Shown one piece after another: positions 63,330-64,000 of a stretch of DNA of 64,000 nucleotides. Numbering within the stretch: position 1 is the first letter of the stretch; every line of letters starts with the position of its first letter. A model generated the notes under the pieces. That model made no database searches. It saw nothing but the letters and a program-made list of their open reading frames with translations, and had not been told where the DNA came from. This DNA is from Flavobacterium gelatinilyticum (GTDB taxonomy: Bacteria; Bacteroidota; Bacteroidia; Flavobacteriales; Flavobacteriaceae). The DNA lies in NCBI RefSeq assembly GCF_027111295.1, contig NZ_CP114287.1, positions 5,580,001 through 5,644,000 on the forward strand. The letters run 5' to 3'. The translations under genes and the position numbers were made by a program.

Positions 63330-63348
63330 ATTTAGATTTAATTTAAAT
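63330..63348. promoter_or_regulatory. Fur-like operator upstream of nrdB
   Basis: ATTTAGATTTAATTTAAAT matches the site at the TonB receptor promoter at 18 of 19 bases. It lies 226 bases before the nrdB ATG, so either the transcript starts far upstream or the site serves another unit. Confidence 0.5.
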
Positions 63349-63574
63349 AACTGATAATTCGACAACTACGTCAAATTATCTCGTCGTTAAGAAATTGTTT
63401 TCTTAATGGTTTTGCAGCATTTTTTCTTGTTGATAATTGATTTGATTTTTAACATGAAAACCTAGTCAAAAGCGGATAAGCGGATTAATTTTGTAATGAT
63501 CGAAAGCACAGAAATACGTCCCCAATTGCTGTGTTTTTTATTCCTTTTTTAGTCACCGTTAAATACTATATAAT

Positions 63575-64000
63575 ATGTCTATATTTGATAAAAGAGTCAA
63601 TTATAAACCTTTTGAATACCCGGAGGTTTTACAATTTACAGAAGCGATAAATAAAGCGTATTGGGTTCACACCGAAGTTGATTTTACTGCTGATACTCAG
63701 GATTTTCATGCTCACTTGTCTTTAGCTGAAAAAACTGCAGTAAAAAACAGTCTGCTTGCTATTGCACAAATAGAAGTTGCCGTAAAGAGTTTTTGGGGAA
63801 ACATCTACGAGCATTTTCCAAAACCGGAATTCAATGGTTTGGGAAGCACTTTCGCTGAATGTGAGTTCAGACATTCTGAGGCTTATTCGCGTCTTTTGGA
63901 AGTTTTGGGTTATAATGACGAATTTGAAAAACTTCTTGAAGTTCCGGTAATCCGCAGACGTGTCGATTATCTTTCAAATGTTTTAAAAGATACCCGTTCT
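63575..64000 (+). CDS. nrdB: Ribonucleotide reductase class I small subunit NrdB (3' end outside window)
   Basis: Supplies the metal/tyrosyl-radical cofactor for dNTP synthesis. The ATG at 63575 opens a frame of 142 codons running off the window (MSIFDKRVNYKPFEYPEVLQ). Family features: WVHTEVDFTADTQDF, SLAEKTAVKNSLLAIAQIEV with E67 at the usual Asp/Glu metal-ligand position, and AECEFRHSEAYSRLL with E97, H100 and the radical-site Tyr at 104. The Glu at 67 and retained Tyr indicate a Tyr-radical type and not the Phe-containing Chlamydia-type enzyme. Two further ligands lie beyond the window. NrdA would be expected downstream. Confidence 0.93.
   Translation, partial: MSIFDKRVNYKPFEYPEVLQFTEAINKAYWVHTEVDFTADTQDFHAHLSLAEKTAVKNSLLAIAQIEVAVKSFWGNIYEHFPKPEFNGLGSTFAECEFRHSEAYSRLLEVLGYNDEFEKLLEVPVIRRRVDYLSNVLKDTRS

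Larger units (their letters stand above)
62817..63574. other. 758-bp non-coding divergent region between the ankyrin gene and nrdB
   Basis: No ORF of useful length on either strand. It contains the ankyrin -7 box and Fur-like site (- strand side), a second Fur-like palindrome at 63330-63348, long T-rich stretches, and a TAATTTTG word at 63486-63493 that could be the nrdB -7 box. Its size leaves room for a small RNA or long leader, but none is identified. Confidence 0.6.

Noticed and set aside
63486..63493. TAATTTTG as the nrdB promoter
   Set aside because: It matches TAnnTTTG, but no -33 element stands at the right distance and such words are common in AT-rich DNA; kept only as a mention.
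63555..63580. NrdR-box-like AT sequence just before nrdB
   Set aside because: ACTATATAAT resembles half of the NrdR consensus, but no second box at proper spacing was found and the area is generally AT-rich.
1..64000. Insertion sequences, prophage, tRNA or rRNA genes
   Set aside because: No transposase, integrase, phage protein, or recognisable tRNA or rRNA sequence was found.

Overview
The window is an AT-rich stretch of a Bacteroidota chromosome, most likely a Flavobacterium or close relative. The evidence is a SusC/SusD pair, Bacteroidota-only domain families, TAnnTTTG-type -7 promoter boxes, almost no Shine-Dalgarno sequences, and exported proteins that nearly all carry Gln directly after the predicted signal peptidase site.

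Region 1 (1-51558, all on the + strand) is a very large pectin utilization locus. It opens with the 3' part of a PL1 pectate lyase. Then follow a GH127 enzyme, a CE8 pectin methylesterase, a CE12 acetylesterase, the SusC/SusD pair (6755-12124), two more PL1 lyases either side of a DUF3826 protein, a large beta-helix/TIM-barrel-like protein, GH140 apiosidase-like, GH28 polygalacturonase, GH43, a propeller-plus-lectin protein of unknown activity, GH78, an alpha/beta-hydrolase esterase, GH95, an MGH1-like lipoprotein, a second GH78, a sialidase-like lipoprotein, a TIM-barrel lipoprotein, an alpha-glucuronidase-like enzyme and two GH2 enzymes. The logic is de-esterification (CE8, CE12, alpha/beta hydrolase), backbone cutting (PL1 x3, GH28), uptake of oligosaccharides (SusCD), and removal of rhamnose, arabinose, apiose, fucose or L-galactose, galactose and uronic acids. 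GH140, GH95, GH127 and GH78 together hint that part of rhamnogalacturonan II is a target; this is inference. No regulator and no cytoplasmic uronate catabolism gene lies in the window.

The gaps between these genes are unusual. They are packed with several families of palindromes and long inverted repeats (at least 14 copies of two approximately 27-bp palindromes, plus others), often with one orientation just after a stop codon and the opposite orientation just before the next start.

Two genes within or beside the locus look unrelated to pectin: a membrane/HEAT-like gene apparently split by a one-base frameshift (35706-36795) and a DUF4272 gene (51741-52952).

Region 2 (53149-62816, all on the - strand) is an iron or xenosiderophore uptake and extracytoplasmic redox module: a DUF4374 lipoprotein, a TonB-dependent receptor, ApbE flavin transferase, a PepSY membrane protein fused to a diflavin reductase, a DUF2271 protein with a flavinylation-like motif, and an ankyrin-repeat protein. 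It resembles XusABC of Bacteroides with added ApbE and DUF2271. Near-identical 9-1-9 Fur-like palindromes stand before the receptor, the ankyrin gene and the next gene.

Region 3 (63575 to the end) is the 5' part of nrdB, a class I ribonucleotide reductase small subunit, behind a 758-bp non-coding stretch.
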